The notes: generated by a model not told the origin, from the letters alone. Numbered from the stretch's first letter, positions 1 through 5,678 are shown. The stretch is 7,480 nucleotides of DNA from Acidobacteriota bacterium (GCA_021823305.1 JAKAOE010000086.1:1-7480); one strand, 5' to 3'. Made by a program: numbers and translations.

Positions 1-453
1 CGGGCGCGGGGGTGGGAAGCGGCGACGCTGGCGGCGCCCGACCAGGGCGCGCTGGCGCGCTGCGAGGCGGTGCGGGCGCGGCTGGGCGGCGGCGCGGCGG
101 TGGTGGGCTTCGTGAAGGAGCGCACGGCGCGCGGGGTGCGGCTGGGGGAGCCGTCGGGGGCGGTGGGCGAGCGCGCGGTGCTGGTGGACGACATCCTGGA
201 CACGGGGACCACGCTGGTGCTGGCGGCGCGCGCGCTGGCGCGGCACGGGGCGCGCGAGATCCACGTGCTGGTGACGCACGGCGGCTTTCACGGGCGGCGC
301 TGGCGCGAGCTGCTGCGTCCGCCGGTGCGCTCGCTGACCACCACCGACACGCTGCCGCCGCGGGCGGGGCTCGAGGGCGCGGTGACGCGGCTGGCGGCGG
401 CGCCGCTGCTGCGGGCGTATCTGGAGGCGGAACATGCAGCCGGACGCGGTTGA
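1..453 (+). CDS. PRPP-synthetase-like phosphoribosyltransferase, 3' part (5' end outside window)
   Basis: The frame is open from base 1 to the TGA at 451-453, so the gene enters from the left and only its C-terminal 150 residues are visible. The start codon and the N-terminal ATP-binding half are outside. The PRPP-binding loop of type I phosphoribosyltransferases is clear (VLVDDILDTGTTL, about bases 178-216). Before it lies APDQGALARCEAVRARLG, which matches the 'PDaGgvkRA' segment of ribose-phosphate pyrophosphokinases. After it come a THGGF segment, TTTDTLP and APLLRAYLEAE, the same order as the C-terminus of PRPP synthetase. Family role: making PRPP from ribose 5-phosphate and ATP in the cytoplasm. 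Because the ATP-binding half cannot be seen, a non-synthetase PRTase paralogue remains possible. Its end overlaps the hydrolase gene by 20 bases, so the two are probably co-transcribed and translationally coupled. It is likely a specialised paralogue linked to RNA repair rather than the only prs gene; that is inference. Confidence 0.82.
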   Translation, partial: RARGWEAATLAAPDQGALARCEAVRARLGGGAAVVGFVKERTARGVRLGEPSGAVGERAVLVDDILDTGTTLVLAARALARHGAREIHVLVTHGGFHGRRWRELLRPPVRSLTTTDTLPPRAGLEGAVTRLAAAPLLRAYLEAEHAAGRG

Positions 454-1084
454 AGAAGTAAGCATCGGCGTGGGGCGGGTGGAGCTGGCGGGAAGGCTGC
501 GGCGGCCGGCGGCGGCGCGGGGGGTGGTGCTGTTCGCGCACGGCAGCGGCAGCAGCCGGCGGAGCGCGCGCAACAATGCGGTGGCGCGGACGCTGCGGGC
601 GGCGGGGCTGGCGACGCTGCTGATGGACCTGCTGACCGAGGCGGAGGACGCGGACGTGGAGCGGCGGTTCGACATCGCGCTGCTGGGGACGCGGTTGGAA
701 GGGGGAGCGGCGTGGCTGGCGCGCGACCCGCGCACGCAGGGGTTGGGGTTGGGGCTGTTCGGGGCGAGCACCGGCGCGGCGGCGGCGCTGGATGTGGCGG
801 TGCGCCTGGGCGACACGGTGCGGGCGGTGGTGTCGCGCGGCGGGCGGCCGGACTTGGCGACCGAGGCGGTGGAGCGGGTGCGGGCGCCGACGCTGCTGAT
901 CGTGGGCGGGGAGGACCGCGAGGTGCTGGAGCTGAACCGGACCGTGTACGCCCGGCTGCGGGCGGAAAAGGAACTGGCGGTGATCGCCGGCGCGACCCAT
1001 TTGTTCGAGGAGCCGGGGGCGCTGGAGGAGGTGGCGCGGCTGGCGGCGGCATGGTTTATGCGAACCTTGAGCCAGGCGGGCTGA
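434..1084 (+). CDS. Dienelactone-hydrolase-type alpha/beta hydrolase
   Basis: A 216-residue protein, the usual length for small DLH-like serine hydrolases. The fold landmarks are in order: an oxyanion-hole strand and loop VVLFAHGSGSSRRSARN (about residues 31-47), a nucleophile elbow GASTG with Ser112, the acid in VGGEDRE with Asp161, and the catalytic His189 in GATHLF. The triad therefore looks complete and active, and there is no signal peptide, so the protein should be cytoplasmic. The substrate cannot be read from the sequence; the family cleaves esters or lactones. The ATG at 434 lies inside the end of the upstream phosphoribosyltransferase gene (20-base overlap). The stop at 1082-1084 is 6 bases before the archease start. 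I have seen this hydrolase next to, or fused to, phosphoribosyltransferases in other bacteria, so the pairing is not accidental, but its part in RNA repair is unproven. Confidence 0.85.
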   Translation: MQPDAVEEVSIGVGRVELAGRLRRPAAARGVVLFAHGSGSSRRSARNNAVARTLRAAGLATLLMDLLTEAEDADVERRFDIALLGTRLEGGAAWLARDPRTQGLGLGLFGASTGAAAALDVAVRLGDTVRAVVSRGGRPDLATEAVERVRAPTLLIVGGEDREVLELNRTVYARLRAEKELAVIAGATHLFEEPGALEEVARLAAAWFMRTLSQAG

Positions 1085-1090
1085 GCGGCG

Positions 1091-1492
1091 ATGCCGTACC
1101 GGCGGCTGGAACATACCTCGGACGTGCGCCTGCGGGTGACGGGCGCGACGCGCGCGGCGCTGTTTCGCGACGCGCTACGCGGCGTGGCGGCGGCGATGCG
1201 GCCGCGCGGCCGTGGCGCGGCGGTGACGCGCCGGGTGCGGCTGGAGGCGGCGGATGGGACCGCGCTGTTGGTGGATTTCTTGAGCGAGGCGCTGGCGCTG
1301 ATGCAGGCGCGGCGCGAGAGCTACCGCGAGGCGCGCTTCACCCGGCTGAGCGAGCGGCGGTTGGAGGCGACGCTGCGCGGGACGGCGGTCGAGGGGTTCG
1401 GCGAGGACATCAAGGCGGTGACCTACCACGAGGCGCGGGTGGCGGGTGGCGCGGCGGGGGGCTGGGCGACGAACCTGGTGCTGGATCTATGA
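1091..1492 (+). CDS. Archease, activator of the RtcB RNA ligase
   Basis: A 133-residue protein, full length for the archease family (about 130-145). The family hallmarks are visible: an N-terminal YRRLEHTSDVRLRV with the conserved acidic residue Asp11 following the HTxD pattern, a central LLVDFLSEALALM with Asp62, the signature IKAVTYHEA near residues 112-120, and a C-terminal VLDL with a conserved Asp132. These acidic residues bind the metal used to promote RtcB guanylylation and multiple turnover. Archease acts in the cytoplasm as a cofactor of RtcB, and the next gene is rtcB itself, starting inside the archease stop codon (ATGA at 1489-1492). That linkage makes the assignment firm. No typical ribosome-binding site is obvious beyond purine-rich GGCGGGCTGAGCGG before the ATG, so translation may be coupled to the upstream gene. 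Confidence 0.93.
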   Translation: MPYRRLEHTSDVRLRVTGATRAALFRDALRGVAAAMRPRGRGAAVTRRVRLEAADGTALLVDFLSEALALMQARRESYREARFTRLSERRLEATLRGTAVEGFGEDIKAVTYHEARVAGGAAGGWATNLVLDL

Positions 1493-2898
1493 ACGAGCCA
1501 CGCTGGCCGTTGCGCGCGCTCACGCCGACGCTGTGGGAGATCGCCCCGAGCGCGCGCGCCGGCATGCGCGTGCCGGCCCGGGTGTTCGCCACCGCGGCGC
1601 TGCTGGAGGAGATCGAGCGCGACCGCTCGCTGGAGCAGTTGGTGAACGTGGCCACGCTGCCGGGGATCGTGGGCTGGGCGCTGGCGATGCCGGACGCGCA
1701 CGAGGGCTACGGGTTCCCGGTGGGCGGGGTGGCGGCGTTCGACACGGCGGAGGGCGTGATCTCGCCGGGCGGGATCGGCTACGACATCAATTGCGGGGTG
1801 CGGCTGCTGCGCAGCCGGCTGAGCCGGGCGGAGGTGGCGGCGGCGGCGCACGATCTCGGGCGGACGCTGTTCGCGGCGGTGCCGTCCGGGGTGGGGCGGT
1901 CGGGGCGGTTGCGGCTGGCGCCGGCCGAGCTGGACGCGGTGCTGGCGGGTGGGGCGCGGCGCATGCGGGAGATGGGCTACGCCAGCGAAGACGATTTGGC
2001 GCACACCGAATCGGCGGGGCGGCTGGAGGGGGCCGATCCGGCGCGGGTGTCGGAGCATGCGCGCGCGCGCGGCGAGGACCAGTTGGGCACGATGGGGGCG
2101 GGCAATCACTTCGTCGAGGTGGGGTACGTGGAGCGGGTGTTGGATCCGGCGGCGGCGGAGCGGATGGGGCTGCGGGCGGAGCAGGCGACGGTGCTGATCC
2201 ACACCGGCTCGCGCGGGCTGGGGCATCAGGTGGCGACCGACTTCATCCGGCGCATGAACCAGGCGATGGCGGGCTACGGGATCGAGCTGCCGGACCGTGA
2301 GCTGGCCTGCGCGCCCTTCGCCAGCACGGACGGACAGGCGTACTTTGCGGCCATGGCGGCGGCGGCGAACTTCGCCTGGGCCAACCGGCAGATGATCGCC
2401 TTCGAGGTGCGGGAGGCGTTCGCGCGCGTGTTTGCGGGCCGGGACGCGGGGCTGGAGCTGATCTACGACGTGGCGCACAACATCGCCAAGGTGGAGGAGT
2501 ACAGCGTGGGCGGCGAACGGCGGCGGGTGGTGGTGCACCGCAAGGGTGCGACCCGGGCGTTTCCGGGCGATCCGGTGCTGATTCCGGGCAGCATGGGGAC
2601 GGCGTCGTATGTGCTCGAGGGCGCGCCCGGCGCGCTGGCGGCGAGTTTCGGGTCGAGCTGCCACGGGGCGGGGCGGCGGATGTCGCGCACCCGGGCGCGG
2701 CGCGAGGCGACGGTGGCGGGGCTGCGCGCGGAACTCGCGGCGCAGGGCGTGACGGTGAACGCCGGCTCGCGCCGCGGGCTGACGGAGGAGGCGCCGCTGG
2801 CCTACAAGGACGTGGACGCGGTGGTCAGCGTGGTCCAGGAAGCTGGGCTGGCGCGCGCCGTGGCGCGGCTGCGGCCGCTGGTGGTGGTCAAGGGGTGA
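1489..2898 (+). CDS. rtcB: RtcB, GTP-dependent tRNA-splicing / RNA-repair ligase
   Basis: A 469-residue RtcB. The enzyme joins RNA 2',3'-cyclic phosphate or 3'-phosphate ends to 5'-OH ends, using GTP and Mn2+ through a histidine-GMP intermediate. All the key residues are present and spaced as in the archaeal enzyme: Asp99 and Cys102 in GYDINCGVRLL, His207 in GAGNHFVEV, His238 in IHTGSRGLGHQ, His330 in DVAHNIAKVE, and His392 in SSCHGAGRRMSR, which is the guanylated histidine. The penultimate Lys468 matches the conserved C-terminal lysine that contacts the guanine nucleotide. The start is the ATG at 1489, which overlaps the archease stop by four bases. An open frame continues upstream to 712, but that part lies in shadow of the hydrolase and archease genes. 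No RtcR-like sigma-54 regulator or RtcA cyclase is visible, so this is the archease-dependent type of locus. The 3' end is overlapped on the other strand by a protease gene. Confidence 0.97.
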   Translation: MNEPRWPLRALTPTLWEIAPSARAGMRVPARVFATAALLEEIERDRSLEQLVNVATLPGIVGWALAMPDAHEGYGFPVGGVAAFDTAEGVISPGGIGYDINCGVRLLRSRLSRAEVAAAAHDLGRTLFAAVPSGVGRSGRLRLAPAELDAVLAGGARRMREMGYASEDDLAHTESAGRLEGADPARVSEHARARGEDQLGTMGAGNHFVEVGYVERVLDPAAAERMGLRAEQATVLIHTGSRGLGHQVATDFIRRMNQAMAGYGIELPDRELACAPFASTDGQAYFAAMAAAANFAWANRQMIAFEVREAFARVFAGRDAGLELIYDVAHNIAKVEEYSVGGERRRVVVHRKGATRAFPGDPVLIPGSMGTASYVLEGAPGALAASFGSSCHGAGRRMSRTRARREATVAGLRAELAAQGVTVNAGSRRGLTEEAPLAYKDVDAVVSVVQEAGLARAVARLRPLVVVKG

Positions 2899-3266
2899 GG
2901 GCGGGCGCGGAGCGCGGCGAGCAGCATGCGCATCGGCTGCAGACGGCGCGTCAGCGGGTTGAGCACCAGACCGAAGATCTCGAGCGTGACCGTGCCCAGC
3001 AAAGCCTCGTCGCCGGCGGCGCCCAGCAGCACCGGCGTGTGGCGCCTGCCCTGCGGCAGTTGGATGCGGCACTCCGAGACGGGGCGCTCGATCGTGCTGC
3101 CGTCGGCCAGGACGAGTTGCAGCGTGTCCAGCGGCTTGAGCTTGAGCGCCTGCCAGACGCGGCGCGGCAGCAGCGTATAGGTGGCGCCGCTATCCACCAG
3201 GAAGCGCACACGGGCGGATTTGCCGTTGCCGCCGGAGACGGTGGCATCCACGTGCGTCAGCCCCAT
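2802..3266 (-). CDS. Retropepsin-like clan AA aspartic protease
   Basis: A 154-residue protein whose first 120 residues match the bacterial single-domain clan AA aspartic protease family. MGLTHVDATVSG is the typical beginning. The catalytic motif FLVDSGATYTLLP carries Asp25 (DSG form), which needs a dimer to make a full active site. It is followed by LADGSTIERPVSE (flap-like region) and the hydrophobic second half ALLGTVTLEIFGLVLNPLTRRLQPMRM. The family normally ends close to this last segment. Here no stop follows, and about 35 low-complexity residues are added until a TAG at 2804-2802. Residues 123-154 are the antisense of the last rtcB codons. No signal peptide or membrane segment is seen. 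Substrate unknown; members are often found singly and are little studied. Start: the ATG at 3266 gives the conserved N-terminus. A CATAAT box lies five bases upstream and there is no Shine-Dalgarno sequence. Confidence 0.85.
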   Translation of the reverse strand: MGLTHVDATVSGGNGKSARVRFLVDSGATYTLLPRRVWQALKLKPLDTLQLVLADGSTIERPVSECRIQLPQGRRHTPVLLGAAGDEALLGTVTLEIFGLVLNPLTRRLQPMRMLLAALRARPHPLTTTSGRSRATARASPASWTTLTTASTSL

Positions 3267-3277
3267 GGCTTATTATG
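3267..3277 (-). promoter_or_regulatory. Possible -10 box of a leaderless promoter for the protease gene
   Basis: On the minus strand CATAAT (3277-3272) matches the -10 consensus at five of six positions. It lies only five bases before the ATG at 3266, and no purine-rich ribosome site separates them. Transcription started by this box would begin at or beside the ATG. I see no convincing -35 hexamer in the GC-rich stretch upstream. Confidence 0.3.
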
Positions 3278-3303
3278 CGACGGGGAGGAGCGCACGCGGG
3301 CTG

Positions 3304-3415
3304 AAGCGGAATCAGACCTGCCGTGGCCCGGCGGATCGGCCCGCATGCGGCTTTGACATCAGGAAAAGCCGCCCCAGCCCGCCCGCAGCGGGCTACACCG
3401 AGTCTGATTCCGCTT
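3304..3415. repeat. 112-bp element with 14-bp terminal inverted repeats (MITE-like or intergenic repeat)
   Basis: AAGCGGAATCAGAC at 3304-3317 is repeated exactly as its reverse complement at 3402-3415. Inside are two more hairpins: GCGGCTTT (3347-3354) with AAAGCCGC (3365-3372) around a 10-base loop, and AGCCCG (3376-3381) with CGGGCT (3389-3394). The right arm runs into a palindrome, CGCTTTAAAGCG (3411-3422). The whole unit can fold as a cruciform with nested stems and contains no gene. This layout is typical of non-autonomous miniature elements and of dispersed intergenic repeats. The single copy here does not prove mobility. Confidence 0.5.
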
Positions 3416-3427
3416 TAAAGCGCGGCA

Positions 3428-3455
3428 CGGCGCCGGGCGGACGCGCCCGGCGCCG
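3428..3455 (-). terminator. Strong GC hairpin after the yceI remnant
   Basis: CGGCGCCGGGCG (3428-3439) and CGCCCGGCGCCG (3444-3455) form a perfect 12-bp stem with the 4-base loop GACG. It begins about ten bases after the yceI stop codon (3467-3465). There is no clear U-tract on either side, so it may act with Rho or only protect the mRNA 3' end. Its position suggests termination of the marR-yceI side before the protease gene. Confidence 0.6.
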
Positions 3456-3464
3456 CTGCCGTCG

Positions 3465-3839
3465 TCAGGCCTGCACGAACTCGGCTTCGATGGTGATCGT
3501 GACCTCGTCGCCGGCCAGTACGCCGCCGGTCTCGAGCGCCGCGTTCCAGGCCAGCCCGAAGTCCTTGCGGTTGATGCGCGTCGCGGCGGTCAGGCCGATG
3601 CGCGTGCCGCCCCAGGGATCGCGCGCCGGCGGCGTCGGCCCCTCGACCTGGAACACCGCCGGGCGGGTGACGCCGTGGATGGTCAGCTCGCCCGCGACCT
3701 CGAGCCGGTCCTTGCCGGCGGGCGTCACCGCGCGGGAGCGGAAGGTGAGCCGCGGAAACTTCTCCGCGTCGAAGAAGTCGGCGCTTTTGAGGTGGGCGTC
3801 GCGCCGGTTCTCCTGGGAATGTGGATTTACGTCGTAACG
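3465..3839 (-). pseudogene. YceI-family protein, N-terminal half missing
   Basis: The frame from the TAA at 3842-3840 to the TGA at 3467-3465 encodes about 124 residues. They match only the second half of YceI (usual length about 180-200): QENRRDAHLKSADFFD, FPRLTFRSRAV, LEVAGELTIHGVTRPAVF, ATRINRKDFGLAWN and a final VTITIEAEFVQA. YceI proteins are lipocalin-like beta barrels that bind a long isoprenoid or amphiphile, usually in the periplasm. The N-terminal strands, which should carry the signal peptide and the 'D..HS.v.F.v.H' segment, are absent. No ATG exists before the match, and the first usable start is a GTG at 3728, which would leave only 87 residues. Immediately upstream lies the leader and operator region instead of coding sequence. 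I infer an internal deletion that fused the leader to the middle of the gene. It is therefore probably non-functional, though a sequencing or assembly gap could give the same picture. Confidence 0.8.
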
Positions 3840-3859
3840 TTAGTCGTGCAAACAACTAA
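3840..3859. promoter_or_regulatory. Palindromic operator, probably the MarR-family binding site
   Basis: TTAGTCG (3840-3846) and CAACTAA (3853-3859) form an inverted repeat with one mismatch around a 6-base centre. The 20-bp size and the TTAGTTG-type half-site are typical of MarR-family operators. It lies between the marR stop and the yceI remnant on the minus strand, next to an AT-rich stretch (AAAAAAATTTGG) that is unusual here and could be promoter-like. The natural reading is that the MarR protein encoded just upstream represses yceI through it. Confidence 0.62.
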
Positions 3860-3873
3860 TGGGCCAAATTTTT

Positions 3874-4266
3874 TTAGCCGCCGCCGGTGCGGCAGGCGGC
3901 CAGCAGTTGGGTGAGCGACCGCAGCCGCTGGGGGCCGAGGTGGCCGAGCAGGCGGCGATGGGTGCCGGTGAGGGGCGCGTCCAGCCGGGCGAGCAGTTGC
4001 CGGCCTTCCGGGGTGATGCGGGTGAGCACGGTGCGGCGGTCGGGGTTGTCGCGGCAGCGGGCGACGAGGCTGCGCCGCTCCAGGCGGTCGAGCAGCCGGG
4101 TGATGTCGGGATCGCGGCTGATCATGCGCTCGCCGATCTCGCGGCAGGGAAGCCCCGCGGGCGCGCCGCGCAGGATGCGCAGCACGTTGTACTGCGAGGT
4201 CGAGACCTTCTCCGTCTTGAGCAGCGCCGCCAGCGGCCGCGACAGGGCGTCGGTGGTGCGCAGCAT
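3874..4266 (-). CDS. MarR-family transcriptional regulator
   Basis: A 130-residue winged-helix protein, slightly short for MarR (usually 140-160). Helix 2 leads to VSTSQYNVLRILRGAP (residues 21-36). The recognition helix region is REIGERMISRDPDITRLLDRLE (residues 42-63), and the wing carries the family's diagnostic DNPDRRTVLTRITPEGRQLL (from residue 73). C-terminal helices would form the dimer interface. It should be a dimeric cytoplasmic repressor that releases DNA on binding a small aromatic or lipophilic ligand, or on oxidation; the ligand cannot be read. Downstream on the same strand lie a MarR-like palindrome and a yceI remnant, so yceI was the likely target. Start: the ATG at 4266 is the first in frame, with GGAGGAGG 14 bases before it. 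However, coding-like sequence continues upstream in frame to a TGA at 4335, and an ATG at 4336 lies one frame off, so the true N-terminus may be longer. Confidence 0.88.
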   Translation of the reverse strand: MLRTTDALSRPLAALLKTEKVSTSQYNVLRILRGAPAGLPCREIGERMISRDPDITRLLDRLERRSLVARCRDNPDRRTVLTRITPEGRQLLARLDAPLTGTHRRLLGHLGPQRLRSLTQLLAACRTGGG

Positions 4267-4391
4267 CTCGACCAGCGCCGCCTCCTCCAGGCAGGGGGGG
4301 GCGTCGCGCAGCGGCGGGCGGGCCGGCGGGCTTCATCTGAGCTAACAAATCGCGCGGGGGAAGACAGCCGCGGGCTCTCCGGGATGCGGGC

Positions 4392-4479
4392 TGGTGCTGG
4401 AGGGGGGAATCGAACCCCCAAGGGGACAAGCCCCGGCAGATTTTGAGTCTGCTGCGTCTGCCAGTTCCGCCACTCCAGC
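4392..4479 (-). tRNA. tRNA-Leu, anticodon CAA
   Basis: The minus strand from 4479 reads GCTGGAGTGGCGGAACTGGC. Its 7-bp acceptor stem GCTGGAG pairs with CTCCAGC at the 3' end. The anticodon stem GCAGA/TCTGC encloses the loop CTCAAAA, giving anticodon CAA (reads UUG). A long variable arm built around CGGGGCTTGTCCCC identifies a class II tRNA, as expected for leucine. The T arm is GGGGG-TTCGATT-CCCCC. The discriminator base is A at 4395 and CCA is encoded (4394-4392), for 88 bases in all. The gene is intact, so the IS66 debris on its 5' side did not damage it. Confidence 0.96.
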
Positions 4480-4512
4480 GAGGTCCAGCAAATCATTATG
4501 GCACAGCGATTT

Positions 4513-4538
4513 GCCCGGGCCGCGGCGGGCCCGGATCA
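4513..4538 (-). terminator. Hairpin terminating the remnant gene beside the tRNA
   Basis: On the minus strand a TGA (4538-4536) is followed within a base by the stem CCGGGCC (4534-4528), a 6-base loop and GGCCCGG (4521-4515), then GCAAATC. A stop codon set directly against a GC stem is typical of a gene end, although no long U-run follows. Confidence 0.5.
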
Positions 4539-4696
4539 GTGCCCGATCGCCGGGCGGAACACGGGCTTGGCGGTAGTCCCGGTGGCGTTCGCGAGGGCGA
4601 CGGGGCCGGCGTCGAGCCCGCCAGGTTGTAGGTTCCCGTCAGCGTGGCCAGCGCCTTGCCGACGTGAACCGCGCCCTGGGTCAGCGAGCCGGTGCT
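4536..4696 (-). pseudogene. 3' remnant of an unrecognised gene, frameshifted and fused to IS66
   Basis: I do not recognise this protein. Reading from the IS66 junction, the transposase frame gives STGSLTQGAVHVGKALATLT then GTYNLAG, with codons ending mostly in G or C. After that the same frame turns into a proline- and serine-rich string and ends at 4496. If the frame is changed by one base near 4622, the sequence continues as LDAGPVALANATGTTAKP and VFRPAIGH, again with G/C-ending codons. It then stops at a TGA (4538-4536) placed directly before a hairpin. I infer a real gene tail of roughly 53 residues carrying a one-base frameshift, with everything upstream removed when the IS66 copy or its deletion arrived. 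The alternative is that the proline-rich frame is simply read-through of non-coding DNA. No signal peptide, membrane segment or catalytic motif can be seen in so short a piece. Confidence 0.45.
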
Positions 4697-5665
4697 GTGG
4701 TGCAGGTACGCCTCCGGATCCCAACCGTTGAGCTTGGCGGCGCCGATGAGGCCGTACATAGCGGCGGCACGTTCGCCGCCGGCGTCGGAGCCGGCGAACA
4801 GATAGTTCTTGCGCCCCAGCGCCACCGGCCGGATCTCGCGCTCGACGGTGTTGTTGTCGATCTCGACCGAGCCGTCGCCGGCGTACAGCAGCAGCGCGTC
4901 CCAGCGGGCCAGGGTCATCGCGGTTTCGCGCCAGCGTTTCATGTCGGCTAACAGCGGCGCAGCGCGGGCCTGCCGCTGGGCGCGGCGTTCGTCGGGCGGC
5001 CGGCCGCGGATGTCCTGCTCGATGGCGTACAGCGCCGCGATGCGCTCCAGCGCTTCGCGCGCCGCCGGCGGGCCGTGCGCCTGCTCGAGCTCGTGGAACT
5101 TGCGGCGGACATGCGCCCAGCAGGCCGCCTCGCGCACGCGCCCGCCGCCGTAGAGGGGATGGAAGCCGGCGTAGCCGTCGGCCTGGAGCGTGCCCGTGAA
5201 GCCGGCCAGGTGGCGGGCCGGGTGCTCGCCCTTGCGGTCGGGCGAGTAGGCGAACCACACCGCCGGCGGCTCCGCGCCGGCCGTCGGCCGGTCATCGCGC
5301 GCGTAGGCCCAGAGCCGGCCCATCCTGGTCTTGCCGTTGCCCGGCGCCAGCACCGGCACCGGCGTGTCGTCGGCGTGCAGCTTGCCCGCCGCCATCACGT
5401 AGCAGCGCAGGCTCTCGATCAGCGGCGCCAGCAGCCGGCTGCAGCCGCCGACCCAGTCGGCCAGGGTCGAGCGCTCCAGCGACACGCCCTCGCGTTCGTA
5501 GATCTCCGCCTGGCGATAGAGCGGCCAATGGCCGGCGTACTTGGCGGTCAGCACGTGCGCGAGCAGGCCGGGCCCGGCTAACCCGCGGGCGATGGGCCGG
5601 CCGGGCGCGGGCGCCTGCACGATGGCGTCGCAACGGCCGCAGGCCAGCTTCGGCCGCACCACCCG
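4697..5665 (-). pseudogene. IS66-family transposase TnpC, truncated at both ends
   Basis: The open frame runs 5662-4496 with a GTG start (388 codons), but only about 322 belong to TnpC, which is normally about 510-540 residues. It begins abruptly at VVRPKLACGRCDAIVQAPAP, which is the end of the zinc-finger region. The DDE catalytic core follows: first Asp98 in LHADDTPVPVL, second Asp162 in LQADGYAGFH, and Glu274 in IDNNTVEREIRP, followed by GRKNYLFAGSDAGGERAA. The family's C-terminal IADHPINRIDELLPW-type ending is absent. After DPEAYLHH the frame passes without a stop into 66 unrelated residues from the neighbouring gene remnant. All three catalytic residues survive, but the DNA-binding N-terminus is gone, so transposition is not expected. 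An open, fused frame could still be expressed. Upstream of the GTG the frame is closed by the TAA inside the IS terminus (5686-5684). Confidence 0.88.
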
Positions 5666-5678
5666 GGTGCCACGGCCG
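5651..5678. repeat. 28-bp imperfect palindrome at the IS66 deletion junction
   Basis: The outer arms CGGCCG (5651-5656 and 5673-5678) and the perfect 10-bp centre CACCCGGGTG (5660-5669) are symmetrical. Only the three bases on each side between arm and centre do not pair. It lies between the IS terminus and the first surviving tnpC codons, and the GTG start of the leftover frame is inside it. Confidence 0.55.

Noticed and set aside
712..1488. Upstream extension of the rtcB frame
   Set aside because: It is glycine- and arginine-rich shadow of the hydrolase and archease genes. RtcB similarity begins at the ATG at 1489.
1423..3072. A 549-codon open frame on the minus strand opposite rtcB
   Set aside because: It is rich in Arg, His, Pro and Ala with no recognisable motif, and mirrors a confidently identified gene. 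Long antisense frames are expected in DNA of this GC content.
2895..3356. Plus-strand frames opposite the protease gene
   Set aside because: They show no family signal, while the minus strand carries a clear DSG protease motif.
3415..3855. A longer minus-strand frame over the yceI region
   Set aside because: Arg/Pro/Ala-rich shadow; the YceI match is in another frame.
3827..4429. A 200-codon minus-strand frame over marR and the tRNA
   Set aside because: Its N-terminal part translates the tRNA and the rest is Pro/Arg/His-rich. Only the ATG at 4336 within it is of interest for the marR start.
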